A stretch of 64,000 nucleotides of DNA from Actinomycetospora chiangmaiensis DSM 45062 (GTDB lineage Bacteria > Actinomycetota > Actinomycetes > Mycobacteriales > Pseudonocardiaceae). The position numbers and the translations under genes were made by a program. Positions 31,420 through 40,291 of this stretch are shown here, in pieces. Location: positions 186,001 to 250,000 of the forward strand of contig NZ_KB903247.1 of the NCBI RefSeq assembly GCF_000379625.1, written 5' to 3'. The notes beneath the pieces are model-generated. The model searched no databases. It saw only the letters and a program-made list of their open reading frames with translations, and was not told the origin of the DNA. Position 1 is the first letter of the stretch; the number at the start of each line of letters is the position of its first letter.

Positions 31420-33383
31420 GACGCTTCCCCCGTCGCTGCGCTCGCCTCGACGACCGCCAGCACCTGGCGCGTCTCCACCTGGTCACCCGCGCCGACGTGC
31501 AGTTCCGTCACCGTGCCGTCCACCGGCGCCGCGACCGTGTGCTCCATCTTCATCGCCTCCAGCACGACGAGGGCCGCTCCCGCGGCCACGGTGTCGCCGC
31601 TCGCCGCGAGCACCCGCACCACCGTCCCGGGCATCGGCGCGAGCAGGGACCCGGCGTGCGCGACGGCGTTCGGGTCGGCGAAGCGCGGGACGTCGTCGAA
31701 GGCGCTCGACCCGTCGGGACCGTCGACGAACGTCCGGCCCGCCGCGCGGTGGATCCGGTAGGTCCGGCGCACGCCGTCCTGCGTCAGCACGACCTCCGAC
31801 GGGGTCGCCGACACCAGCCCGACGTCGAGCGGCTCGCCGTCGACCGCCACGCCGAGCCCGGAGCGGCGGAAGGAGTACGCGACCTCGAGCGTGCGGTCGC
31901 CCGCCGTGTACCCGACCGTCTGCGGCGGACCGCCGACGTTCCGCCATCCCGACGGCAGGTCGCGCAGCACCACCGCATCCGCGCGGTGCCGCGCCTGTGC
32001 CGCCAGGGCGGCCGCCACGGCCCGGACCCGCTCGCCGGCGGGCGCGCCCGGCGTCAGGAGCTCGGGGTGGCGGGGCAGGTAGCCGGTGTCGGTGCCGCCG
32101 GCGAGGAACTCCTCGTCGCGCAGGATGCCGACGAGCAGGTCGCGGTTGGTGGTGACGCCGTGGATGCCGGCCTGCGCGAGCGCGCGGGCCAGCGTGCGGG
32201 CGGCCTCGGTGCGGGTCGGGCCGTGGGCGATGACCTTGGCGAGCATCGGGTCGTAGTGCGGGCTCACGACGGAGCCGTCGGTCACCCCGGCGTCGATCCG
32301 GACGCCGGGCAGGGCCGGGACGTCGAAGCGGTGCAGCGTGCCGGTCGCGGGGAGGTAGCCGGCCGGGACGTCCTCGGCGTAGAGGCGGACCTCGATCGCG
32401 TGTCCGTCGATGTGCGCCCCGACGACCTCGGGCGGGAGCGGACGGCCCTCGGCGACCCGCAGCTGCAGCGCGACGAGGTCCAGGCCCGTGACCAGCTCCG
32501 TCACCGGGTGCTCGACCTGCAGGCGAGTGTTCACCTCGAGGAAGAAGAAGCTGCCGTCGCGGTCGAGGACGAATTCGACGGTGCCCGCGCCGGTGTAGCC
32601 GATGGCCTTGCCGGCGGCGACGGCGGCCGCACCGAGCTCGGCGCGCAGCGTCGCGTCGACCGCGGGGGAGGGGCTCTCCTCCACGATCTTCTGGTACCGC
32701 CGCTGGATGGAGCACTCACGCTCGAAGAGGTGCACGACCTCGCCGTGCGTGTCGCCCACGATCTGCACCTCGACGTGGCGCGGGTCCTCCACGTAGCGCT
32801 CGAGGAACACCGTCCCGTCGCCGAATGCGGACGCGGCCTCCCGGCGGGCGCCCTCGACGGCCTCGCGCAGGTCGGAGGCCCGACGGACGATCCGCATGCC
32901 ACGCCCACCGCCCCCGAAGGCGGCCTTGACGAGGACCGGGAAGTCGAGGTCGGTCGGGAGCTCGGCGCCCTCGGGCAGGAACGCGCCCGGCAGCACGGGC
33001 ACGCCGGCCGCGTCCATCATCGCCTTGGCCTCGAGCTTCGAGCCCATCGAGGCGATGGCGTCGGGCGTCGGACCGACGAACGTCAACCCGGCGGCAGCGC
33101 AGTCCCGGGCGAACCCGGCGTTCTCGGAGAGGAAGCCGTAGCCGGGGTGCACGGCATCGGCGCCGGTGGCCCGGGCCGCCGCGACGACGAGGTCGGAGCG
33201 CAGGTAGGTCTCGGCCGGCGACGCGCCCGGCAGCCGCACCGCCTCGTCGGCGAGGGCGACGAACGGGGCGTCGGCGTCCGGGTCGGAGTACACGGCGACG
33301 GTGTCGATGCCCAGCGCCTGCGCGGTGCGCATGACGCGGGCGGCGATCTCGCCACGGTTCGCGACGAGCAGCTTCGTGATCAT
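31416..33383 (-). CDS. Acyl-CoA carboxylase alpha subunit (biotin carboxylase plus BCCP)
   Basis: 655-residue biotin-dependent carboxylase chain. The biotin carboxylase ATP-grasp (about 1-450) has KAAFGGGGRGMRIV and FLEVNTRLQVEHPVTE. A linker domain follows, and a C-terminal biotinyl domain has EAMKMEHTV with the biotinylated lysine about 50 residues from the end. The layout matches MccA/AtuF-type subunits. The ATG at 33383 has GGAGG 9 nt upstream, itself inside a small hairpin (GGAGG-CA-CCTCC) formed by the arm of palindrome A3. Confidence 0.92.
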   Translation of the reverse strand: MITKLLVANRGEIAARVMRTAQALGIDTVAVYSDPDADAPFVALADEAVRLPGASPAETYLRSDLVVAAARATGADAVHPGYGFLSENAGFARDCAAAGLTFVGPTPDAIASMGSKLEAKAMMDAAGVPVLPGAFLPEGAELPTDLDFPVLVKAAFGGGGRGMRIVRRASDLREAVEGARREAASAFGDGTVFLERYVEDPRHVEVQIVGDTHGEVVHLFERECSIQRRYQKIVEESPSPAVDATLRAELGAAAVAAGKAIGYTGAGTVEFVLDRDGSFFFLEVNTRLQVEHPVTELVTGLDLVALQLRVAEGRPLPPEVVGAHIDGHAIEVRLYAEDVPAGYLPATGTLHRFDVPALPGVRIDAGVTDGSVVSPHYDPMLAKVIAHGPTRTEAARTLARALAQAGIHGVTTNRDLLVGILRDEEFLAGGTDTGYLPRHPELLTPGAPAGERVRAVAAALAAQARHRADAVVLRDLPSGWRNVGGPPQTVGYTAGDRTLEVAYSFRRSGLGVAVDGEPLDVGLVSATPSEVVLTQDGVRRTYRIHRAAGRTFVDGPDGSSAFDDVPRFADPNAVAHAGSLLAPMPGTVVRVLAASGDTVAAGAALVVLEAMKMEHTVAAPVDGTVTELHVGAGDQVETRQVLAVVEASAATGEAS

Positions 33384-33384
33384 C

Positions 33385-33460
33385 GGGAGGTGCCTCCGGC
33401 CTGTGAGTACTTTTCCGTGCCAGGGGACGGATTAATGCTCACGGGTGCTCACATCCGGAA
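33385..33460. repeat. Nested palindromic element, family A copy 3
   Basis: The central 40 nt at 33403-33442 has ends GTGAGTACTTTTCCGT and ACGGATTAATGCTCAC. The left arm at 33386-33397 is a GGAGG-TG-CCTCC hairpin. It lies in the only sizeable gap (65 bp) of the otherwise overlapping minus-strand operon, between the carboxyltransferase and biotin-carboxylase genes. Its right arm is degenerate and runs into the carboxyltransferase stop. Confidence 0.8.
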
Positions 33461-35047
33461 CGTGCCGTAGCCGCGACGGCCCTGCACGGGGTTCGAGTGG
33501 ACGGCCGAGAGCGACAGGCCGAGCACGGTGCGGGTGTCCCGGGGGTCGACGATCCCGTCGTCGTAGAGCTTCCCGGAGATGAAGAAGCTGTGGGACTCGG
33601 CCTCGATCTGCGCCTCGATCGCCCGGGTGCGGGCGGCGTCGGCCTCCTCGTCGAACGGCTTTCCCTGCGACTGGGCCGACGCCCGGCCGACGATCGACAT
33701 GACGCCCGCGAGCTGGGCCGCGCCCATGACCGCGAGCTTCGCGCCGGGCCAGGCGAACATCAGCCGCGGGTCGTAGGCCCGGCCCGACATGCCGTAGTTC
33801 CCGGCCCCGAACGACGACGCCATGTTGATCGTCAGGTGCGGCACCGCGCTGTTGGTGACGGCGTTGATCATCTTGGCGCCGTCCTTGATGATCCCGCCCT
33901 GCTCGTAGTCGGTGCCGACCATGTAGCCCGTGGTGTTCTGCAGGAAGACCAGCGGGGTGTCGGTCTGGTTGGCCAGCTGGATGAACTCGCTGGCCTTCTT
34001 CGCCTCCTCGGAGAACAGCACGCCGCGGTGGTTCGCGAGGACCCCGACCGGATAGCCGTGGATGCTCGCCCACCCGGTCACCAGCGAGGTGCCGTAGAGC
34101 GGCTTGTACTCGTCGAACTCCGAGCCGTCGACGGTGCGGGCGAGCACCTCGCGCGGGTCGAAGGGCACCTTCGGGTCGGGCGGCAGGAGGCCGAGGATCT
34201 CCTCCGGGTCGTAGCGCGGCGGCGCCACGTTCGCGGACGGAGCCGGCCCGAGCTTGCGCCAGTGGAACCGCGACACGATCTCGCGGCCGAGCCGGATCGC
34301 GTCGCGCTCGTCGGTCGCGAAGTAGTCCGAGAGGCCCGAGACGCGCGAGTGCATCTCCGCCCCGCCGAGCGCCTCGTCGTCCGCGGTCTCGCCGGTCGCC
34401 ATCTTCACCAGCGGCGGGCCGCCGAGGAACACCTTCGCGGCGCGGTCGACGAGCACGGCGTAGTCGCACATGCCGGGCACGTACGCGCCGCCGGCGGTCG
34501 AGTTGCCGAACACGAGCGCGACCGTCGGGATCGCCATGGACGACAGCTCGGTCAGCTCGTGGAAGATGCGCCCCGCCGGCACGAACAGCTCGGCCTGCGT
34601 CGGCAGATCCGCCCCGCCCGACTCCACGAGGTTGATCACCGGCAGCCGGTTGAGCCGCGCGATCTCCAGCGACCGGAGCGTCTTCCGCAGCGAGTACGGG
34701 TTCATCGCACCGCCGCGGACCGTCGGGTCGTGCCCGATGACCACGCACTCGACGCCCGACACGACGCCGATCCCGGTGAGGATCGACGCGCCGACCGTGA
34801 ACTCCGTGCCCCACGCCGCGAGCGGCGAGAGCTCCAGGAACGGCGAGTCCGGGTCGAGCAGCAGCGCGAGCCGCTCGCGCACCGGCAGTTTCCCGCGGTC
34901 GCGGTGCCGCTGGGTGTACCGCTCGCCGCCGCCCGCGACGGCGAGCTCGAGCTGCTCGTCGAGCTGCGCGATCACCTCGAGCTGCTGCTTGCGGTTCGAG
35001 GCGAAGGTTTCCGACGACGGGTCGAGCAGGCTGGTCAGCACGCTCAC
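33449..35047 (-). CDS. Acyl-CoA carboxylase beta subunit (carboxyltransferase, MccB/AtuC-like)
   Basis: 532-residue carboxyltransferase that moves CO2 from biotin to an acyl-CoA. N- and C-terminal crotonase-like halves show FGNSTAGGAYVPGMCDYAV (about 200) and INMASSFGAGNYGMSGRAYD (about 400). The GAGNYGM segment is typical of the methylcrotonyl/geranyl-CoA group more than of propionyl-CoA carboxylases. The GTG overlaps the upstream ligase stop. Its partner alpha subunit is the next gene. The exact acyl-CoA is not decidable by eye. Confidence 0.9.
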   Translation of the reverse strand: MSVLTSLLDPSSETFASNRKQQLEVIAQLDEQLELAVAGGGERYTQRHRDRGKLPVRERLALLLDPDSPFLELSPLAAWGTEFTVGASILTGIGVVSGVECVVIGHDPTVRGGAMNPYSLRKTLRSLEIARLNRLPVINLVESGGADLPTQAELFVPAGRIFHELTELSSMAIPTVALVFGNSTAGGAYVPGMCDYAVLVDRAAKVFLGGPPLVKMATGETADDEALGGAEMHSRVSGLSDYFATDERDAIRLGREIVSRFHWRKLGPAPSANVAPPRYDPEEILGLLPPDPKVPFDPREVLARTVDGSEFDEYKPLYGTSLVTGWASIHGYPVGVLANHRGVLFSEEAKKASEFIQLANQTDTPLVFLQNTTGYMVGTDYEQGGIIKDGAKMINAVTNSAVPHLTINMASSFGAGNYGMSGRAYDPRLMFAWPGAKLAVMGAAQLAGVMSIVGRASAQSQGKPFDEEADAARTRAIEAQIEAESHSFFISGKLYDDGIVDPRDTRTVLGLSLSAVHSNPVQGRRGYGTFRM

Positions 35048-36639
35048 CCGCGGCCTCCGTAGTGCATCGCGTGGGTCTCCCGGACGACGTTCTTCTGGAT
35101 CTTGCCGGTCGAGGTACGGGGGAGCTCATGCTCGACGATCACGGCCTTCGGCACCTTGTAGCCGTCGAGCCGGTCCTTGAGGGCGGCCGTGAGCTTCTCC
35201 GCGTCGATCGTCGCGCCCGGCTTCGGCACGACGACGGCGGTGATCGCCTCGCTCCACCGCTGGTGCGGCAGCCCGACGACCACCACCTCGGCGACGTCGG
35301 GCTCGGCGTCGTACACCGCCCGCTCCACCTCGAGCGACGCCACGTTCTCGCCGCCGGTCTTGATGACGTCCTTGGTGCGGTCGGCGAACCAGAGCACGCC
35401 GTCGTCGCCGAGGCGCCCGACGTCGCCGGAGTGGAACCAGCCGTGCGCGAACGCCGTGGCGGTGGCGGCCTCGTCGTGCAGGTAGCCCTGCATCGTCGAG
35501 GGCCCGCGGTAGACGATCTCGCCCTGCTCCCCGCGCGGCAGCAGCTCGCCGTCCGGACCCATGATCGCGACCTGCACCCCCGTCAAGGGGGTGCCGACCG
35601 CCCCGACGTGGGTGAGCTGGTGCTCCGGGCGGAAGAGCGTGGTGATCGGCGACATCTCGGTCTGGCCGAACAGCAGCGCGAAGTCGCAGCGGAACCCGTC
35701 GAGGCAGGCCTTGATCTGCGCCTCGGGCATCGGGGCCATGGCATAGACCGCGCGCTGCAGCGAGCTCAGGTCGCGGCCGGCGAAGGACGGGTGGTCCAGC
35801 GCCGCGCGGTACATCATCGGCAGCCCGAAGACCTGGGTGATGCGTTCGGACTCGACGGTGTCGAGGAAACGCTGGGGGTCGAAGCCGCGGTGCACGTGGA
35901 TCGTCGCGCCGACCACGACGGCGGGCGTGCAGAACGCGTTGAGCTGCGCGGTGTGGAACATCGGCATCATCGCCAGGAACCGGTCGCCGGCGTTCCAGCC
36001 CGAGTCGAGCGCCGCGGACATCGACTCGAGGTGGATGCCGAGGTGCGTGCCCACCACGCCCTTGGGGAACGACGTCGTGCCCGAGGTGTAGAGGTAGGAG
36101 AGCGCCGCACGGTCGTGGATCAGCACCTCGACCGGTGACGCGTCGTCGGCCTCCAGGTCGGCCAGCGTCAGCCGTGTGCCGCCGCTGACGTCCGACGTCA
36201 GCAGGTCGCCACGCTCGATGCCCGGGGCCACGAACACGTCCGCCACCGACGGGACCTTCCCGACGGCGGCCGTGATCGGCTCGAGCAGCTGGCTCTCGAC
36301 GACGATCCCGCGGGCCTGCGAGTGCCCGAGCACATAGGCGACCTCGTCGGGGCGCCAGCCCAAGTTGATCGGCACGCACACGACGCCGGTCTTCGCGCAG
36401 GCGTAGTAGACGGCGAGGAACTCGGCGCTGTTGCCGGCGGCGAGCGCGAGGGCGTCTCCCACCGCGTAGCCACGTGCGAGGAGCCCGTGCGCGAGCCGGT
36501 TCACCCACGCGTCGAACTCGGTGTAGGTCCACCGCCGGTCGCCGTCCACGACGGCGAGCTGCGTGGGCCGGGCGAAGGCGCTGCGGGTCAGCGCGTCGCC
36601 GACGTTGATGCGCTGGACGAGGTTCTGGCCGAGGTCCAT
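35044..36639 (-). CDS. Acyl-CoA ligase (operon ligase 1)
   Basis: 531-residue ANL-superfamily ligase with YLYTSGTTSFPKGVVGTHLG (about 187-206), LFGQTEMSP, FHSGDVGRLGDDG, IKTGGENVASLEVERAV and the catalytic lysine in PRTSTGKIQKNVV near the end. Its ATG overlaps the acyl-CoA dehydrogenase stop and its stop overlaps the carboxyltransferase start. It probably activates the pathway's starting acid. Confidence 0.9.
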   Translation of the reverse strand: MDLGQNLVQRINVGDALTRSAFARPTQLAVVDGDRRWTYTEFDAWVNRLAHGLLARGYAVGDALALAAGNSAEFLAVYYACAKTGVVCVPINLGWRPDEVAYVLGHSQARGIVVESQLLEPITAAVGKVPSVADVFVAPGIERGDLLTSDVSGGTRLTLADLEADDASPVEVLIHDRAALSYLYTSGTTSFPKGVVGTHLGIHLESMSAALDSGWNAGDRFLAMMPMFHTAQLNAFCTPAVVVGATIHVHRGFDPQRFLDTVESERITQVFGLPMMYRAALDHPSFAGRDLSSLQRAVYAMAPMPEAQIKACLDGFRCDFALLFGQTEMSPITTLFRPEHQLTHVGAVGTPLTGVQVAIMGPDGELLPRGEQGEIVYRGPSTMQGYLHDEAATATAFAHGWFHSGDVGRLGDDGVLWFADRTKDVIKTGGENVASLEVERAVYDAEPDVAEVVVVGLPHQRWSEAITAVVVPKPGATIDAEKLTAALKDRLDGYKVPKAVIVEHELPRTSTGKIQKNVVRETHAMHYGGRG

Positions 36640-37790
36640 CAGTACGACCTCGGCAGACCCAGGGTCGTCTGCGCGACGAAGTTCAGCACCATCTCCCGGT
36701 TGACCGGCGCGATCCGCAGCAGGCGGGCCAGCCCCCAGTAGGGGAGCAGCCCGAACTCCTGGGAGACCCCGTTGCCGCCGTGGGTCTGCATCGCGGCGTC
36801 GCACGCGGCGAGGGCGGCCTCGGCGGCGGCGTACTTGGCCATGTTCGACGCCTCGCCGGCCGGGAGGCCGCGGTCGTGCAGCCAGGCCGCCTTCTGCGTC
36901 ATGAGCGCGGCGAGCTCGATCTCGATCTTGGCCTTGGCGAGCGGGTGCGACACGCCCTGGTGCGTGCCGATGGGTCGGCCCCACACCTCGCGCTCGGTGG
37001 CATACCGGGTGGCCTTCGCCAGGGCGTAGCGGGCGATCCCGACGCACAGCGCGGCACCCGTGATCCGCTCCGGGTTGAGGCCGTGGAAGACCTGCCGGAA
37101 CCCCTGGTTCTCGTCGCCGACCAGCGCGGACGCGGGCACCCGCACGTCGTCGAACCGGAGCGTGAACTGCTTCTCCGGCAGCAGCACGTCCACAGGCAGC
37201 GGCACCTTCTGCAGGCCCTCGGCGTCGGTGGGGACGAGGAACAGCGAGAGTTGGGCCCGGCCGCGCTCGTCGGTCCCGGTGCGCGCCACGAGCAGCAGCG
37301 CCTCGGCCTCGTCGACCCCGGAGATGTAGTACTTCTCGCCGCGGATCACCCACTCGTCGCCCTCGCGACGGGCATGGGTGGAGAGCTGGTGGGTGTTCGA
37401 GCCGGCGCCCGGCTCGGTGATCGCGAAGACGACCTTCTCCCGGCCCGACGCGAGCCCCGGCAGCCACTCCTTGCGCTGCTCCTCGGTGCCGTACTCGGCG
37501 ATCACCGCCGCCGAGATCGCGTGCGTGACGAGGAGCAGCAGCATCGGTGCCCCCGCCGCCGCGGTCTCCTCGCAGACCAGCGCCAGCTCGACGAGCCCGC
37601 CGCCCCCGCCGCCGTACGCCTCGGGCACGGAGACGCCGACGTACCCGGCGTCGCCGAGGGCGTGCCACAGCTCGGTGCACTCGGCGCCGCGCCGGGCGTG
37701 GTCGACGTAGTAGTCGCCCCCGTACGGTGCCGACACCTTCGCGACGGCGGCCCGGAGGTCGCGGTGCTCGTCGGTCTCCACGAAGTCCAC
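36639..37790 (-). CDS. Acyl-CoA dehydrogenase (first gene of the Atu-like operon)
   Basis: 383-residue flavoprotein that introduces an alpha,beta double bond into acyl-CoA. It has AITEPGAGSNTHQLSTHARR (about 135-154), the FAD/CoA segments IRGEKYYISGV and QTHGGNGVSQEFGLLPYWG, and RLLRIAPVNREM. The GTG at 37790 is chosen because AGGAGT lies just upstream and the family begins with a FxxTDEHRDLR segment; the in-frame extension to 37880 has no homologous look. It is divergent from a TetR gene, with palindrome A4 between them. Confidence 0.9.
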   Translation of the reverse strand: MDFVETDEHRDLRAAVAKVSAPYGGDYYVDHARRGAECTELWHALGDAGYVGVSVPEAYGGGGGGLVELALVCEETAAAGAPMLLLLVTHAISAAVIAEYGTEEQRKEWLPGLASGREKVVFAITEPGAGSNTHQLSTHARREGDEWVIRGEKYYISGVDEAEALLLVARTGTDERGRAQLSLFLVPTDAEGLQKVPLPVDVLLPEKQFTLRFDDVRVPASALVGDENQGFRQVFHGLNPERITGAALCVGIARYALAKATRYATEREVWGRPIGTHQGVSHPLAKAKIEIELAALMTQKAAWLHDRGLPAGEASNMAKYAAAEAALAACDAAMQTHGGNGVSQEFGLLPYWGLARLLRIAPVNREMVLNFVAQTTLGLPRSY

Positions 37791-37863
37791 GCCGACTCCT
37801 CGGTCCTGCGTTGTGACTGGCCGTTCACTCGCGGCGTACCGTAGCGTCCCGGACGGCGGGCCG

Positions 37864-37937
37864 GAAGGTGCCTGCGGCACGTGAGCACTTTCCGTGCCGA
37901 TAGCCCCGGAAAGTGCTCACGAGCACCGGAGGTGCAC
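37864..37937. repeat. Nested palindromic element, family A copy 4
   Basis: The central palindrome at 37881-37920 has arms GTGAGCACTTTCCG and CGGAAAGTGCTCAC. It is flanked by small hairpins GTGCC-TGC-GGCAC (37868-37880) and GCACC-GGA-GGTGC (37923-37935). The right hairpin contains the GGAGG that serves the TetR gene. Confidence 0.88.
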
Positions 37938-38543
37938 ATGGAGCTCGCGGAGGTGGCGGACGGGACCCGCACCCGCCGTCGTCGTGACCCCGCGCGCAAG
38001 GACCGCATCTTGACCGCGGCCGCGGAGCTGGTCGCCCGGCACGGCTACCACGCGGTCGGCATGGCCGACATCGGTGCGGCCGCGGGCATCGTCGGGTCGG
38101 GCATCTACCGGCACTTCGGCTCGAAGTCGGCGCTGCTCTCCGCGCTGCTCGAGCAGCTCATGGACGAGATGCAGCGGACGGCGGCCGAGGTGGTCGCCGA
38201 GGCGGCCGACGACCGGGACGCTCTGGAGCGGCTGGTCGTGAACCACGTGCGGTTCGCCATCGAGGACCGTCGCCTGCTGCAGGTGTACTACCGCGAGGCC
38301 CACCACCTGCCCGAGGAGGACCTCCGACGGCTGCGCCGTGCGCAGCGGCACTACATCGAGGAGTGGGTGATCGTGCTGGCCCCGCTGCGGCGCGAGCTCT
38401 CCGACGCGGAGCTGCGCGTCGTGGTGCACGGGGCGCTGGGCACGACGCAGGCCGTGCTGTTCCACCACAGCGGACTCCCCGCCGACCGGCTCGCCGCGAT
38501 GCTGGGCGGGATGGCGCGCAGCGTGCTCGGCCTCGACGAGTGA
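37938..38543 (+). CDS. TetR-family regulator divergent from the Atu-like operon
   Basis: 201-residue repressor. The HTH is RILTAAAELVARHGYHAVGM then ADIGAAAGIVGSGIYRHFGS (about 20-65), with a C-terminal ligand domain. The ATG at 37938 follows GGAGG by 5 nt, and that ribosome site lies in the right-arm hairpin of palindrome A4. By position it is likely to repress the acyl-CoA operon and perhaps itself; KstR/FadR-like effectors would be acyl-CoAs, which is inference. Confidence 0.88.
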   Translation: MELAEVADGTRTRRRRDPARKDRILTAAAELVARHGYHAVGMADIGAAAGIVGSGIYRHFGSKSALLSALLEQLMDEMQRTAAEVVAEAADDRDALERLVVNHVRFAIEDRRLLQVYYREAHHLPEEDLRRLRRAQRHYIEEWVIVLAPLRRELSDAELRVVVHGALGTTQAVLFHHSGLPADRLAAMLGGMARSVLGLDE

Positions 38544-38624
38544 ACCGCCGATAACTCGGGGCTTGCGTTCCGAGCGGCCCCCTGGGAATGCTGCACGTCA
38601 CATCGCCGCGGCAGGGAGGCCCGT

Positions 38625-40289
38625 GTGGACCTGGACGCCATCACGTTCGACGTCACGACGCTCCGGGGCCGACGCGCGGTGCACCGGTGGGAGCGCACGT
38701 CGGTCGGTGACGTCCTCGAGCGCCTCACCTGGAGCTACCCCGACCAGGTCGCGATCGTCGGCCGCCCCGGCGCCTACGCCGACGAGCGCTTCGCCGCCGT
38801 GACCTACCGCGACGCCGACCGCACCGCGAACCGGGTGGCGAACGCCCTGATCGCCCGGGGGCTCGAGCCCGGTGCGCGGGTGCTGCTGTTCTGCGAGAAC
38901 TCCGTCGAGGCCTACCTCGCGAAGATCGGGATCGCCAAGGCCGGCCTCGTCGCGATACCGCTCAACCCGAATCTCGCCCCCGACGTCGTCGAGCACCTCA
39001 TCGCCCACGCCGAGCCCGGGTTCGCGATCGTCGACGCCGAGACCTTCCCGCGCGCGGCCCGCGCCTTCGAGGCGGCCGGCCTCGCGCCCGGCGTGACCAT
39101 CCGGATCGGCGGCGGGCCGGTCGAGGGCAGCCAGGACTTCACCGCCTTCGTCGACGCGGCCCCCGACACCGAGCCCGACGTCGAGATTCACGGCGACGAC
39201 ATCTGGGAGATGCTTTTCACCTCGGGCACCACCGCCATGCCCAAGGGCGTGATGATCTCCCACTCGGCCAGCTACTACGCGGCGCTGAACTTCGCGCTGT
39301 CGCTCACGCGGGGCACCGGGCTTGAGAACGAGGTCCGCGTCGGCACCTTCCTGCCGATGATCTACCACGTGGGCGAGCTGATCTTCGCGCTCGGCGCGTT
39401 CGTCGCCGGGGGCACGCTCGTGCTGGGGCGTCGTCCGATCCCGGCCGACGTGGCGGCGGCCGTCGCCGAGGACCGGATCACCGCGCTGTGGGCGGGCTCG
39501 CCGCAGTTCGTCACGGCGCTGACCAAGGAGTTCGAGGGGCTTGACGTGTCGTGCCTCGACGTCCTGGTCTACGGCTGGGGGGCGCTGCCGCCGGAGGTCT
39601 ACGACCGGCTGATGCAGCAGGCCGGCGACCCCGTCGTCCTCGGTATCTTCGGCCAGACCGAGGCGATCGCCTGCTACCGCTTCTGGCCCCGTCGCTGGGC
39701 GGAGACCTACGCGGCCACGGCCCCCGTCGTGAACTACGTCGGACTGCCGAGCCCGCTGCTCGCCTCCGACGTGTTCGACGACGACGGGGTCTCGCTGCGG
39801 GACCGTCCGGGCGTGCCGGGGGAGGTGGTCTACCGGACGCCGACCGTCACTGCCGGCTACTACCGGAACGAGGAGGCCACCCGCGAGGCCTTCCGCACCG
39901 GCTGGTTCCACTCCGGCGACAGCGCCGCTTTCGACGACGACGGCCTGCGCGTGGTGGTCGACCGGATCAAGGACATCGTCAAGACCGGCGGTGAGAACGT
40001 CTCGAGCCTTCGGGTCGAGGCCGCGCTCTATGCCCACCCGGCGGTCGAGCGCGTGGCAGTGATCGGGCTCCCGCACGAGCGGTGGGGCGAGGCGGTGACG
40101 GCGGTCGTCGTCGTGCGCTCCGACGTGGCGGCCGAGGAGCTGATCGCGCACTGCCGCGAGCGGCTCGGCGGCTACGAGACGCCGAAGGCGGTCGTGTTCA
40201 CCGACGAGCTGCCCGAGACCGTCGGCGGGAAGATCCTCAAGTACAAGCTCCGCGCGCGGTACGCCGACCTGTTCGCCGCGACGGTGTAG
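38625..40289 (+). CDS. Fatty-acyl/aryl-CoA ligase (third ligase)
   Basis: 554-residue ANL-superfamily ligase. Motifs are LFTSGTTAMPKGVMISHSAS (about 195-214), FGQTEAIACYRFW, TGWFHSGDSAAFDDDGL, IVKTGGENVSSLRVEAAL and the catalytic lysine in ETVGGKILKYKLR. The GTG at 38625 has GGGAGG 5 nt upstream. It is on the plus strand after TetR and 2 nt from the LLM oxidoreductase, with which it forms a small operon. Confidence 0.88.
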   Translation: MDLDAITFDVTTLRGRRAVHRWERTSVGDVLERLTWSYPDQVAIVGRPGAYADERFAAVTYRDADRTANRVANALIARGLEPGARVLLFCENSVEAYLAKIGIAKAGLVAIPLNPNLAPDVVEHLIAHAEPGFAIVDAETFPRAARAFEAAGLAPGVTIRIGGGPVEGSQDFTAFVDAAPDTEPDVEIHGDDIWEMLFTSGTTAMPKGVMISHSASYYAALNFALSLTRGTGLENEVRVGTFLPMIYHVGELIFALGAFVAGGTLVLGRRPIPADVAAAVAEDRITALWAGSPQFVTALTKEFEGLDVSCLDVLVYGWGALPPEVYDRLMQQAGDPVVLGIFGQTEAIACYRFWPRRWAETYAATAPVVNYVGLPSPLLASDVFDDDGVSLRDRPGVPGEVVYRTPTVTAGYYRNEEATREAFRTGWFHSGDSAAFDDDGLRVVVDRIKDIVKTGGENVSSLRVEAALYAHPAVERVAVIGLPHERWGEAVTAVVVVRSDVAAEELIAHCRERLGGYETPKAVVFTDELPETVGGKILKYKLRARYADLFAATV

Positions 40290-40291
40290 CC

